Source: Serilophus lunatus (Eukaryota; Chordata; Aves; Passeriformes; Eurylaimidae). Taken from it: a stretch of DNA of 64,000 nucleotides. Location of the stretch: the NCBI GenBank assembly GCA_013399895.1, contig VXBA01000893.1:61713-125712 (forward strand), read 5' to 3'. Below, in pieces: positions 36,861 through 49,870 of this stretch. The notes under the pieces are model-generated. The model saw only the letters and a program-made list of their open reading frames with translations, ran no database searches and was not told the DNA's origin. A program made the translations under genes and the position numbers. The first letter of the stretch is position 1, and every line of letters starts with the position of its first letter.

Positions 36861-37416
36861 TAACTCTGATCTCAAAGTTGAAAGGAAAAAAACCAAACCA
36901 CCCCACATTCAACTGATTCAACAACGTTTAAAAAAAGAAATACACCCCAAGACCTTGAGGGTAAATAGGAACATTCACCCCCACTCAGCGTTGCCAAGAT
37001 GACACTGGCAGGCGACATCATCTCTTCCTGAGTCTGTGTATCAGCTGGCATAATGGCAGGGTCTATTCCAATACAAATATTGACTCTTATTTCCACTTAT
37101 GTAAATACCTGGAAGGCAAGGTGATATTTACGGATCACTACGACCAATTTAACCAGTGCCCTACCTGTCCTGCCAAGCATTTCTCTAGTCTCTGTGCTGT
37201 AAATCCTCATACACCCACAGAATTTGGGTATCTACTTGAAGATTGATCAGAAAGTACAATCAATCAAAACTTTTCTGCAGTAAATCTGGAGTTTCACAAA
37301 ATTCTGCCTTAAGGTTAAAAATAAGGGCTCCAACAAGAAGATCCTGCAGCCACAAAACATGAGCATGCCAATTATTGGGATAAATAACCTGCCTCCTCCC
37401 CAAGAGACAGGAAGGA

Positions 37417-37442
37417 GGTTAATAACCCCCTGGTTATTAACC
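37417..37442. promoter_or_regulatory. Perfect inverted repeat of an HNF1-like half-site
   Basis: ggttaataacc (37417-37427) and ggttattaacc (37432-37442) are exact reverse complements separated by ccct. Each arm resembles the GGTTAAT half-site recognised by HNF1-type POU homeodomain proteins, so it could be a dimer site or simply a cruciform-capable repeat. Function is inferred only. Confidence 0.5.
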
Positions 37443-40201
37443 AGGACACCTTACACAACCACTCTGTATGCTAGACAGATGCTAAGTGATAAATGTGCAA
37501 ACTTAAGATCAAGTCTATTCTACATATGCTCTTCTCCTGCTTGGAACAAGAACTCTGCAGAAACCCATTTCCTTCCCTTACAATTTGGATATCCACTTCT
37601 GTTTAGTTTCCTGGAAAGAAAAAGGACTAAACAGGCCAATTCATGACGTGTGTGATTACATCCCAACAGCTCAAAATGGCATAAGCCCACCCCCTCTACC
37701 CTCAATTGGGATCCTTCCCAAGTTTTTTGCCAATATACCTCTATGTACTTTACAGCATTTTCACATCACACACTGGCAAAGCTTCTCCTCCCAGGGGTTT
37801 TCCATTCCAGCCTCTAACTGGTTTGCCTTTTTTCCCAGTGATTTGGTCCTTGTGAGGACATCAGCCGAGGTTTATAACACACAACCTACATCTTTGTAGG
37901 ACAAGAGCAAACTTTCTCACAGCCCAAAACAGCTCAAAAATTGGTTTTGCTTGAATATGTTTCATAAAAAATTATTTATCTCCAACCAAGCCTTTTTTCA
38001 ACTTAAAAAGTCTTTCTTTCCCCCTCTCTTCCACTACATTACAGTCACATAAGTTAAATGTTACCAAGGGCACTGATGGTGAGGTATGTACGTAGTGGAA
38101 AACCAGCACTACTAATTTCTGGTTCCTGATACAAAGGTTGCTATGAATCTTGCACCAGTTCAACACTTCACCATATCACCAGCAGATGAAAATGGGGGTT
38201 TAGGGGGAAAAGCCTTACTTTAATCACTGATCTTCAAGTTGACAGCTACACTGAAAAAATGGAACACATTCATGAAGGCCTACAGGAAAGATCAATGGCT
38301 TTAGCTTTCAGAGAGATTAGACTGTGTATTTTTAAAATTCCGCAAAATGAATTTAGTTCAGACAAAAAGAAGAAAATGAGAAGTGCAATCTGTAACACTT
38401 GTTTGTTCCAAGATTCAAAGCCATTTATTATTTTGGAGACACTTCTGCAGCACAATTCCCAAGACACCAAGAATGTCATTTTGACAGCAAGATTAACCAT
38501 TTCAAGCACAAAGCCAAGCTTCAGGTATCCTGAGGAGAACTGGAACAACCTGATACTAGTATGGTAGAAAAGGAGGAGCTGACAGCTTCCACTTTATTCC
38601 CATCATGGCCTTTGCCAAAGTGGCCATCATAAGCCCCAACCTGACCCAAAGAGGCTCCTCCACACACTGCCTGGAGAACTCAGCTCCTTCCAGCAACTGT
38701 CTCTGGCAAATGTCAATGCCAATGCCTTGGTCTTTGCCCTTGGCAACCTCCACTGGCACAGATCTCTTCCAGCTAAAACAAGGCTGAGATTCTCCTGTAG
38801 CCTTGAGATCTTACATGCAAATATTCCCTCCAACTGGAGAATTTGTCATCTTCTGAGCTTCTCCATCTCGAAGAACATATTGTCCCAGGAGTCACTATGT
38901 GGTTAAAGCAAACCATTTCAGAAGTACAGAAATCCTTGCTGCATTTCATACATTCTGGATGGCTTCATCCTCAGCGCTCCTTCAGGCTGCCCATGTCCTT
39001 CCCATTTTGCAACAGGGCCATTCCCTCCACTACCCAGCTTGCTTGGTCGTCATGAGAGACTAAAGAGACAAGAATGCATCTTCAGCCTTTTTATGTTTGC
39101 AGACCTTTACGTGTTTTCCCAGTGGAGATCCAATCCCACAGCATGAACATCAGTCTCCTGAAAACAGGCTGGGTTTACTTAGCCTGACTACCTCTGCAGA
39201 TCCTTCACAGTGATCCTCTCATCTTCAGGCCCTCAGACCACAGCCACTGGGACAGGACAGAAGACACAAAGATGGCAAAGATAAAGGAAGTGGGGGTGGG
39301 GGGATTAAATATAAATTTGGAAAAAGAAGGTAAACCATAAAAACACAAATGAATGAAGAAAGAATACTAAATCCCTGTCACAAGAGCATCAGTAAAATAT
39401 ATTCACATTCCTCTGACACCTCCTGCCACTCAGCAGCTGACAGATCAAGCTAAAAGGTACTGCAGAAGGTTGATGCTGAAGTCATTTGACATTTTTTGCA
39501 ACTTATTACCTGCCAGGTGCAAGTTTTGTTTAAGCTAACCTGCTACAGTAGGGATGCCTAATTATAGGCAAATCCTCAAAAATAGCAGGAGATAAGGTTT
39601 TCACTCTGAAGTTGTACAGGCTCCTCTTCTTTGTCCAATAGCACAGAGTGGAACTCCAGAGCAAAATTAATCAGCTAGGCTGTTTAGTCACCTGACAGGG
39701 AAGAAAGCAGCTTGGACGCAGACATGGCTCTGTCACGCACAGAAATTAGCCCCAACAGCACAAACACACCAGCCCTGAAGGGCAAAGTCCATCTCCCTCA
39801 ACTCTTTGGTGGCTGCAATTAATCATATACATCAGAACATCAAATGAGCATCAAATCAGAAAGGAACCCACTTTCTTCAGCACCCCAAGCCCTGATATCC
39901 CCCATGAACTTCAGTGGGGTACCCTTGGAGAGCAGCAGGGAGCGGAGCTCCACTGATCCCACCAATCCATCCTTCATCATACTGCTTGCAGGAGATTCAC
40001 AGGGCAAACAGGCAAGTAGTAAGCAAATGGCCAGGAACTCTTACTCCCTAAGTCTCATCAGGGAGACTGTTGCCAGGCTAGCAGGGACACGAAAACAGAT
40101 CCTTCTGCAGCAAAGGGTTATGATTGCAAGAGGGAGGCTGCATATGGAACACAACACCTAAAGGCAGAGAGACAGAAGGACAAACATTAAGAGTCCATTC
40201 C

Positions 40202-40231
40202 CAAACAGAATCCATCATACAAACAGAATCC
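40202..40231. repeat. Two-copy 18-bp tandem repeat
   Basis: caaacagaatcc occurs at 40202-40213 and 40220-40231 with an 18-bp period. A minor local duplication. Confidence 0.7.
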
Positions 40232-43200
40232 CACAGAAATCCAGGAGATCTTTAAAAATGCAAGAAAGAGAAGCCTTAGGAAAGGCAGATGAGGGCAGTT
40301 CTCTGAAGACTGTTTCCCTCCTTCTCAAGCCTTCTGTGGGGCAGAGTACCTTCACTTTGCCCTCAGGCTGGAGCAGCAAGAAAGGGAGCAGGGATCTGCA
40401 TCAGCCCCTAACAGGCAGCTCAGAGCCAGCTCTCCCAGGAAAGCAAGCTCCACAACACTTACCCCAGCACAGCAAACACGTCTCCAAATGGTCAAAATGG
40501 AGAAGGACTTACTTATTCTAACTACTGTGAAATGTCTGGACACCAAAGCCGTTTAGAGAAGGGATGTCTCAGAGAGCTAATCTGTTACCCATCAAGCAAG
40601 GGTGAAACATCAGCTCCGCTTGCCCTCTTACTAGGTTTGCTGCCCAGGCATCATCCAATTGTCACTCCAGTTTACGAGCTGAAGATCTGTGTTAAAATAA
40701 GACTGGATGAATTTTTGGCAGCATGTCCAGAGCAGACAGGAGGCCCAGAACTAAAGAAAACTAATTCAACCGCTTTCCCTGTCTGAAGTGTCCTCCTGCC
40801 CACCAGGAACAGCAGGTCTAGAGAAATGGGATAGAGCAGCAAGGATCATTATGGGTTCAAGCAGGCAATTCAACCCCAAATATCAAAAAAGCCTTCTCAC
40901 TTCAAAATAAACATACTTGTTTAAAGCAGCAGATAGACCTCACATGCCCATCTCCTTTCAAAGCAATAAAGGCCTGGGGCCAACACAAGGAAGATGAATG
41001 GTGCTCCCTTTCCACAGCAAGTGGACTCCTTCTCCTACCTAAAAACATCCCTTCCACACTTCAAATCACTTACTCCTACGGAGGGATGACAAAATGGAGC
41101 AGAGATGGGTCTTTGAACTCTCATGGGCCATACAGACAGAAAAAGTCTTGCAGAATCAACCACCCTGAGTCACCTCAGTTGAGATTCATCTTGTTCTACT
41201 CTGGACTTAAGCAACAAAACCATCTGTTCTAAATGCTCATTCATGCTCCCTCTCCAGTAAGAGCATTGCCAAAGTGCCCCTCTCCTTCCTCAGCAAAGGG
41301 AACCCAGACCCAAACAGTCTCCAACCCAACAAGGGATCACCTGTAACACAGTATGAGCCCACCATGGACATCCCCAGGCACACACCTTCCACCTGTTCCC
41401 ATCTGCTCCGAACTGGAACGTTGTGGGGACTCCTCCAGCTCACTGCCACCCCACAAACCAGCAACAAGGCATGACCTCTCATCCCTAACGAAACGCACTG
41501 AACTGTGGGACCTGGTAAGGCCACAACCTAGAGAAATGACCACTTTCACTGCACTTGGCAATAGCCAAGCCATCAGGGCTCAAATTTAGAAATCAAGCCA
41601 ATCAGACTGCTGCCTATCTGTTTTCGCTCAAATTAGAATTTTTTCTTAAAAAAAAAACAAAACAACAAACCTGTGACTGTACAGTGCCCTAGCACCCCCA
41701 CTCCATCCTAAACTTAGCAGGCATTTTTCTATGTTACGAATTCCAAAGGCAGCTAATTAGTCAAGACTCAGCAAACTCAGGTTAAAAAAAGAAGCTGCTC
41801 CAACTCCATCAGGGAGGCAGATGGCATCGGCGTGTTTCAGAGGCTGCAGGCTGCATCAGCAGTTTCTCCAGCCGATGGTGTCTGAACAGGGAGGGCTGCA
41901 GACTGGAGGCAGTACAGTGGTCCCTCTGCCAACGGGCCACAAACAGGTGACTCACTGCCACCAAGAATTATTCCCTGGCTCCCACCATGCAGCCTGGAAA
42001 GGCACCCAGTTGATTTACTGACTTGCTAGAAGTGTCCACCTGCCATGGCTTGACCCTCATGCAGTGGTCCCAGGCTCATACAGACACAAGTGGTATTTAC
42101 TGGGGTGCCCAGAGCCAAGCATTTCACCCTGCCTTTTCCCAGATCTGCTTCCCACCTCACTCACAGGGAAAAGGATTGGGCCATCACCAATGGTGGGAGG
42201 AAGTAAAAATGTATCGTAGGAAAACCTGTGCTAGGTACAAGGAGCAGTGAGACTGGAACCTATGCAGCCCAGCTGACTCTTCAGAATAATCCCTTATGCC
42301 AGCAGGAACCCAGCCAGGTAGGCACAATTTAATTAAAATGACGTCAGCTCACACACAGGAGTCAGAAGTCCCTCTGGACATGGTGCCCTGTGGTTCAGAC
42401 ATTGAGCAGAGACTAGCAGAGGTCAAACTTGCTTGGATTCCATCCATGCATGTTCCTTGCTTTTCTTTCCTCTTGGTTTTAAGCAGGTCTTCGCTTCAGA
42501 CACCATTCCATGTACTTTCTCCCAATGTCCTGAGCTGTCACACCATTATAAGCCATCAGGCTACATAACGAGCAGATTATTCTATTTGCAGGGTCTCCTG
42601 TTCCTCTCAATCCTGTCCCACATCGTCAAGACCTTGAGGCACTTCCCAGTTGAGTAGGAATGGAGAGGGCACAGCAGCAGGGGATGCTTTATACCCACTG
42701 AGAATGCCAACAAAATCCCCCTTGGACCAGCTAAGGAAGAAAAAGCTACACGGCGGAGATGGAACGCTGCATTTGCAAGAACACAGCCTTTGAGCCTGAG
42801 CAGACCACAGACAACAGGAAACTTTGGTTTTTCAGATGGTCAGCTGAGCCTTTGCAGGTCTTCCTGTTGCCCACAGACACTGCTCTGAAAACCCATACCA
42901 TCTGCAGGCTCACTTCTGCCTTAGCTTAGTTACAGACTGGGGACTGCACGAAAATACCGACCAGGAGAAACCGTGTCACATTCCCAAAGCATCTACCCAG
43001 AGCACTGAGGAACAGGAGACCAATTTCCACTAGAGCTTGACCATGAAAGACCAAGTTTTCCAGAACCACCATGGCCCAGACCCATGGCAGCAAACATTCT
43101 CCCTGCAGTACTCCAGTTCACTTTGCACTAGGAATGCAAAGAACCACAACCCACAGAATTCAGTGGCTAAGGATGGTCCCACGCACATCGCTAGGATGCA

Positions 43201-43285
43201 GGATCCATCTGCTGATGTGTTCACAGAGCTGTGAGAGGTGAGGAGACCCTGAGCTGTGGGCTAAGCTACCTGTTGTGCTTCCCAG

Positions 43286-43374
43286 CGCAGGCACAGAGGG
43301 CAACTTCCAGCTGACAGGGCAAGGGCACCTGCGATCAGCACGTCTGACCAGGTCCTGACTACCCAGAGGACCAG
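43286..43374 (+). other. Exon-like segment (weak)
   Basis: cctgttgtgcttcccag (acceptor, ends 43285) and CCAG|GTAAGA (donor, at 43375) enclose 89 nt with one open frame. Both sites are near consensus, and the segment lies about 1 kb left of the CpG island at 44.3 kb. No peptide is recognised. Non-coding exon or chance are equally likely. Confidence 0.15.
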
Positions 43375-43399
43375 GTAAGAAGGGACCAGCTGCCCTGAA

Positions 43400-43640
43400 G
43401 GCAGAATTAAAGCCTCTTCAAAGCATCCGGCCGGTGTTCCCAGACTGATTGATCCATAGCAATCAATTCCTGTGCACCAGAGGGATTTTGCAAGTGCCTA
43501 ATGCTCTCCTGAATGGGGCATTAGCACCTACAATCTCAAACTAACAGCCAGTAATGAAGACATTTTACCTGTGCTAATAGCCAGGCAGATGATAAACAGT
43601 AATTTCACTATCAATGACGATGGGGTAAGCAAACCTTCAT
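43400..43640. promoter_or_regulatory. Candidate conserved element with PBX/MEIS-type sites
   Basis: Repeat-free block containing TGATTGAT (43446-43453) and CAATCAAT (43460-43467). Their shared TGATTG/CAATCA cores form an inverted pair separated by 8 bp. Further TAATG, CTAATAG and GATGATAAAC cores follow. TGATTGAT is a typical PBX-HOX composite site. Its proximity to the 44.3-kb CpG island is notable. Confidence 0.35.
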
Positions 43641-44280
43641 TTTGGCAGAGGAATGAAGAGATGGTGCTGGGAAGCTGGAAATTTAGAGGGATAGAGAAGC
43701 AACAGGCAGTCAAAGAGATCAAGAAGAGGGGCCAGGAAAAAAGCGTTTTTATTACACAAAAGTAATAAAAGTCCAAGACATAAGGACTAACTCAGCACAA
43801 TACATTGACCAAACACAAGAAGAAATACATTTACCCTCTCTTTTAATTTAAAAACCCGAGTATTTCCGCTGGAGAAGCACAGTTCCTCACATCCTCACAT
43901 GCACACAGATTTGAGTAACAACGGGTGTTTCTCCCAGTTGCACCATCTCCCTCCCAAACGGGCACCCTGGTGCCTGGCAGAAGGTCTGGGTTCACACTGA
44001 TACTGCTTCCCATTGGAGATGCACCGTGGATGGGCTCCTCTCCCCTCCCCAGGCCACGCACCCGGTAAGAGTTAACTCCATGGCTGGTTCCAGCTCCTGC
44101 TTTGTGGGTTTAACATGCCCAGAGCTGTCGCAAGGGTGTTAAACTCCCACTCTTCCAGTTCAAAGGCAGCTCTGCAGAGCTGAGCAGTCTTGAAATGCAC
44201 AGCTTTTCAGAAGTGTGACCTTTTCACAAGGTTTCCAATTCAGTAAAGATTTGTTTCCTCCCTCTTCAAGCACCTAACTA

Positions 44281-44640
44281 ATGGTAGTCATGAAACACCT
44301 CCTCCGACAGCAGCAGGCGGGCGGGCCAGGCTCCCCGCCGGCCACAAAATGTCATGACCGGTTCCCTCTGGGTTATCGCGATGGTGCTTCTGTGAAGGCT
44401 CAAGGGCACAGAGAGTCACCGCGCCAGCGTCAGGCACCAGGCCCCCGCACACTGCCATGTACACACCCGTACACCACCTCCGCCCCCTGCCCCCCCAGCA
44501 CCCGCAGCAGTCGGGGCGGGCAGGGAGCGAGGCAGGGCGATGGTCCTGACTCGCCCCATCGCCCTTCGCAGCGTGGGGTCGGTGCTGCCCCGAGAACACC
44601 ATCACCATCCACCCGCAGCACGAGTGGAACAGGTCTCTGA
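44281..44640. promoter_or_regulatory. Internal CpG island
   Basis: I count 27 CpG dinucleotides in these 360 bp, with GC well above the flanks and GC-box-like strings (gcgggcggg, ggggcgggc). Flanking sequence drops to near-absent CpG within about 100 bp on both sides. In vertebrates such an island usually marks a promoter, here perhaps an alternative or non-coding-RNA promoter inside a larger transcription unit, or an orphan island. Overlapping open frames on both strands (119 codons on +, 142 on -) reflect GC richness and match nothing I know. Confidence 0.72.
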
Positions 44641-47100
44641 CTTTCAGAAAGCTGTTCAAATCCCTAACTGCCCTTCCCAACAACGTCCACACATGACTCT
44701 TCCCTGCAGGTATCAACCTGGGAGACCTTCCCAGCTCTCCTCAATGACTGACTGAAGTCACGTCCACAGGTTTCACGGGCCATCTTTCTTCATTCTTGCT
44801 TATGCTGAGGCTTCTCCAAGCAAAAGATGACTAAGAGGAGCGTTTTAAGGCATTTTCACCAATAAATCCTACAGCACACCAGAGGGAAGACTTTTCAATG
44901 CACACCTGACAGATGCCCCAGCTCTCACCCTATTCCAGCTGCCCAGTTCACGGTCTCCTGCTCTTGCCCCTCTCCACCAAGACACCCACAGCTCCACTGT
45001 TTTCCACGTGGTAATTCAAGAACAAAAGCTACCACTGGGTAAACAATGTAAAGCATCGTGCTGACAGGATGGACTGTATTGCCACCCAAAGGGACTCCTC
45101 CATCCTAAATGCCTACAAACCTGCAAGCCCTGCCAGAGCCTTGGCATCAGGCATTGTTCCTGGCTTCATCTGCAATGCCATCCCTCTCCTTCCAACCTAA
45201 AGTAAGCAAAATCCCTGTGCACACCCCTTGCCTGTGCTCTTCCTTCTCTTCCTGTTCCCACACAGTGAGGGAGTTCTTGGGAGCAGCAGTTTCCCCACAT
45301 CTGGGAAGTGCCTCCACACGCTACCCGGCTTTGCATGGCACATGGAACCACCGAACTGCTCTGTCAGAAAACTCCCTTTCATGTCATTTTATTTCCCTGC
45401 AAATGAGCTCAATATTTCTTATTTTGCCCTCTTTCCCCCTCTTTTTACACTACAGGAATGGGAGAATGTGCTGTTGTCCCTGAGGGCAGCAACCCAGCTC
45501 TTAAAGGCTCCCAAACCCAATGAAAACCACACTGCGCATCCCTATCAAAACCAAAAGCGTCCTACAGCCTTGTTGCTGCTGTTTGACAACAAAAGGATCT
45601 CATCTTGAGTATCACCCTTCTCCCAGGGTGTCCAAGCCATCACCACATCAACAAACCACATGACGTGGGGCTGTCTGGAGGTGGTCTGTAGAGACATGCA
45701 CACAGTCCCTACAGCTCAGAAGACTTATGTTATCTGAAAACACCTGGGATTAGTAATTGTAAGCAGGCAGGTCCCATGCTCCTTAGGGGGCAGTGCTGCA
45801 GAAACTGGCCTCAAATCCAGGGCCAGAGAAGTCCAGTACCATCAAGCTGCTGAGAGTCACCAGCACTGACATGCCACGTATTTCTGAGCTAACTGATGGG
45901 ACTCATGGCTGGTCCCAAAGTTTACAAATTCCTAATCCAAGGCACTGACAACAACGCAGCCGATGCTTGGAAGGAACACAGTTTTTATGCTGACAAAGTT
46001 TCTCCAAATACAGGGCACAACATCACACAGACCAAGTTCAGAGTTTGCGTTATGAAGTTCCCAGAAAAACTCCAAGCCAGCCAAAGGGGAGCTCCAGTCT
46101 TACACCAGATTCCATAAAGCTGCCAAACAGTTCCAAAGCAGGCTGTGGCTAACCTGCATTTCAGCGTTTTCCCTACCCACTGCATATTTACCACACGGGT
46201 TTATTTGGATGTGTTTTGCTCACGACTTGCTCTTTGGAGCAACTCCAAATCTGCCTCCCTCTTAAGCTGTGCTACAATATAGTCATTCAAACTGATTGCA
46301 AACATCAGAAGCAAGGGTTGATTTCTTTATGTGCACTAATTCTAGACTAGGTCACCAAAGTATTTTCATAGTTATGTCAGCACTGTCTAGACAAACCATT
46401 AAAAACAGGATGCAACAATCATCAGAAATGCAACGTCAAATTCGTGCCCAGAGATACTGTGGGAGCCACAGGGAGAGAAGAAAAAGCCAAACCTGTCCCA
46501 CTCACATAGGCTGGCCAAAGCTGGCTCAACTGTCACTTTTTGGTTTAAGTGAAATTTTATCAAAGCCCACCAGAAAAACATGTATTTAACTGCAATTTAA
46601 AATAAATAAGCTGACATCAAGAAGCCTGGAGAACAGCGGGAGTTTTGGAAGGGCTCTCAGTGCAGTCACAGACCCATCCAAAACTGGCTTCTCCATACTA
46701 CTGGATGCCCACACTTGGCTACAAGCACTGGACCCTCATTGGATGACTAACCACCACATCAGCACCCTCGTGGGACCAGGCAGAGCAGCTTGTGGCACAA
46801 GTCCCACCATGTACCCCAGGATTTGGCTGTGGGCACTCAGCCTTGCCAAGGCTCCCATGTTCATGACCAAAACCACAGCCTCCACACCCAGGAGAGCTTC
46901 TTGCTAGCATCATGCACCAGAACAGCAGCTTCCCATTCCTTGCCACGTCTTGGCAGGGAACTCCTCCAAACTCCAAGAACATGAGCTGTAATCTTGGCAG
47001 AAAGGGACGTGCGTACAAAAATCACCACACTGTCAAAACAGAAAAATAACGCAGGAGCTGATCTGTGCACATTAATCCACTGCAGTCAGGAGGAGACAAT
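44641..47100. other. Non-coding DNA
   Basis: No recognisable gene or interspersed repeat. Open frames are 126 codons or shorter. The sequence returns to CpG-poor, A+C-skewed composition immediately after the island. Confidence 0.65.
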
Positions 47101-48000
47101 TTCCCTGGAGAAAGTCATACATTAAAAGGAAAAAGAAAAAAAAAAAAAGGAAGAAAAAAATTAATGTGACTTTGAAATATCACAAGCACCGTTTATCTTT
47201 CTCCTACCACCATAGGTTTCTCATCTTTTTTCTTTTTTTTTTCTTTAGTACAAAGAGTCTTAAAATTCCCTGTGAATAACAGCCCTTCTGCTTCCGATGT
47301 GCAAACATAGGTGTATTGCAGTAGAGCAAAAATATAAATATAGTACCACCCCTTCTCTCAGTATACAACCTTAACATTTTTTAATTAATTCAATTAAAAA
47401 ACCCCACAACTGCTTTTCAGTGGCATAACCTTCTAATTACACTCAGAGTAGGTGCATGCTCCTCGGAGCTCCCACTTATGCTTGCAATTCAGTCACACAC
47501 AGAGTTCAGCCCTTAGTACTTCTGTTCCTGCATGGAAGCTGAATGCAAAATATTGCTCCCCAATATACACTTAAGCACAGATACAGAGCTCAGGCTGTGT
47601 CATGGGCATGACCAAAAATTCAAGAATGCATTCCTTTTCTAAGGCAGGACTAAAGGATTTTTCCAGTTAAAAAAATAAAAATAAGGCTCAAACTATGTGA
47701 CACAAAGACAACAGACACGCTTAAAACTGAGGTGAATTGTGCGAAGTCAGCCTCTGGCAATCCAAATGAGTGAGCAAATGAGTTCACCATACCATTTAGA
47801 TTCTCATTTTCCTTTTACACATATCCCATAGATCATAAATACACATTAATAACTCTAACAGTCAAAGTTTACATTCGGCTGTAACATTTAGGATCAATAC
47901 TCTTCAAATGACCTTTAGTAGTAATGAGCTGCCATAACACTGTCTTGAGGACATTAAATTTTTATTAGAAATACTTTATTACAAAGGTGCAAACCTGTCT
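47101..48000. promoter_or_regulatory. AT-rich block with A-tract and T-tract
   Basis: An A-rich tract (47124-47160) and a T-rich tract (47225-47246) are complementary enough to pair across about 65 bp. Around 47375-47400 and 47830-47960 are homeodomain-like cores (TTAATTAATTC, ACATTAATAAC, GACATTAAATT). The second half resembles a conserved enhancer; the first half is low-complexity. No coding potential. Confidence 0.3.
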
Positions 48001-49559
48001 CCGTGCACTTATGCACCCATACAAATATCCTCCTGTTATATTTTTCCTTGACAAAAATAAAAAGCGGGTCTTATAAGGTTTTTGAAAAAACGTGCAGCAT
48101 GGAGGCTTGAAATACTTCACATTTTCAGATGTGGAGGCTTCCTTTTCTTGTTTTATAATCAGAGCCAGAGGCTGGAAAATCAACCACTTTTCAAAGTGAT
48201 AAATAGGAATTGTTCCCACGTGGGTCAAACAGCATAGGACTGATCTCCTGATTACCATAAACACTCAATTCAGTGGGGGTGGAGGAGGTAGGAGAAGCTG
48301 ACACTCCATCCGCGGAGGGGTGACCCATAGCATACCCGGTTTGGCACTGCAGACCACCTCCCAGCTCCCCAAGAAGTCAGCCAGCCTCTGCTCCTGCGTC
48401 CGGGGGTCCCAATGGGGACCCACCATCAGAACAGATCCATCTCATACAGCTCCAGCCAACTGAAAAGCATAAAACTGAAAGATAGGGGGAAAAACAACAA
48501 AATGGAAAAAATCTAGTCACGTTCCAGCCTCTCCTTATTTCTTATTTCTTTTTAATGACTAGTCAAGTTCAAAGTCATATCATGTCCATGTTTCACTGCT
48601 TATTTTAAAAATTACACATAATCCACAAGGTTGGAGGCTTGTAGCAATTTATTTCTTCTGCTGCAGGTCCTGGTCTCAAACTAGACAGAAATCTGATTTT
48701 AGCAGAACAATGAAACCAAGCTGATGGAGGTGAAGCCAAACAAAGGAGACACAGGGGAAAAAAAGAAAAATATTTCTCTGCATTGTTATTAGATGCCATA
48801 TCTAAGATTTGCAAATTAAACATATTGAAGGCAGCACCGTATACTGCAGTTAATGTCCTTTGAAGAACCTGCCTTGCCTTAGCTCATCACCAGGATGCTA
48901 CAAGGAGCCCAAGAGGGCTGGGAGGGCAGCACAACCACATTCCCACATTTCATTGTAAATTCCTCAGGAGTGTTGACTCTTAAGAAATATTTCAGTCTTG
49001 CCTCTCTTGTTCACACTGATCAAGAGCTTAGTCTCTAAAAAATCACTTTGTGATTTCCAAACGGTTTTCTAAATACCAGTGATCAAATTGGAGGGGGGCA
49101 CCCCCCTAGGAGCACCAGAAAAAAAAGGCAGAAAAGCTGACCAATCAGTATTTGCATTCTCTAATCCCGTGATTTTCAGGGAGATGCTCTGAAATGACAG
49201 CATTTATCTTTCCAAGCCTTCGGAGAGGATCCTTCTTTCCAGTGGCAGCACCAGGAGAGCCTGCAGCGTGCACCCTGCTGGCAGCACTCTCCTCCCCTCT
49301 CCCAGCAGAAGGAAAACCACATCCCCCACCTTCCCAAACCCCTTATCTGGGTCATGGCAGTGGCAGCCCCTCACCGCCACCCCCATTTCTCCCTGAGCTC
49401 TTGCAGGGGCTCATTAGGGTGGAGAAAGGCTCCATCTCTGCGGGCTTGTGGAGGGCTGATCCGCGACGGGTAATTCCCACTGCTTAATGACCTGAGACCA
49501 GCCGAGGCAGAGGCAAATGGGAAAGGGAATCTTCTCATTTGTTACCCATCCCCACATCC
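48001..49559. other. Non-coding DNA
   Basis: No recognisable gene or repeat. The composition alternates between AT-rich (48460-48850) and GC-moderate (49190-49480). Open frames are below 100 codons. Confidence 0.62.
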
Positions 49560-49870
49560 CGATAAAAAGAATGATTACACTTTTAAGTTCGAACAATTCC
49601 CTGCAGTTGTAGCCATGTCATATCTAGATTGTCTAATTTACATGCATATTCATAATCCCTGTGTATTTAATTAAATTCTTCAATCCCTGGAGTGTCTTTC
49701 CTAAACAATAGTAATTTATCTTGCACAGATAAGGGTGCCCTCGATTTATTCCACTCTGTAGCTAACAGCATTTCCTTATGATCAAGGCAAGGAAGCAAAC
49801 TCAAACAGAGGGAATCTTTAAATATATTTAAATTGCAAAATTAGGCTGCTTCTCTTTCTTTCTCTCTCAC
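49560..49870. promoter_or_regulatory. Candidate conserved enhancer element
   Basis: A dense run of homeodomain/POU/GATA-like cores without repeats: TCTAATTTACATGCATATTCATAATCC, TATTTAATTAAATTC, AATAGTAATTTATC and GCACAGATAAGG. It changes abruptly to pyrimidine-rich tcttttctctctcacc at its right edge. Strongly enhancer-like by eye; conservation untested. Confidence 0.4.

Larger units (their letters stand above)
36861..43399. other. Non-coding DNA
   Basis: No recognisable gene. Listed separately are a perfect GGTTAATAACC inverted repeat (37417-37442), an 18-bp tandem (40202-40231) and an exon-like segment (43286-43374). There is also A10 at 41648-41657. Open frames stay below 106 codons. Confidence 0.65.

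Noticed and set aside
44288..44716. 142-codon open frame (-) across the CpG island
   Set aside because: GC-rich DNA is poor in stop codons. Cys/Trp/Gly-rich translations on both strands are typical artefacts there.
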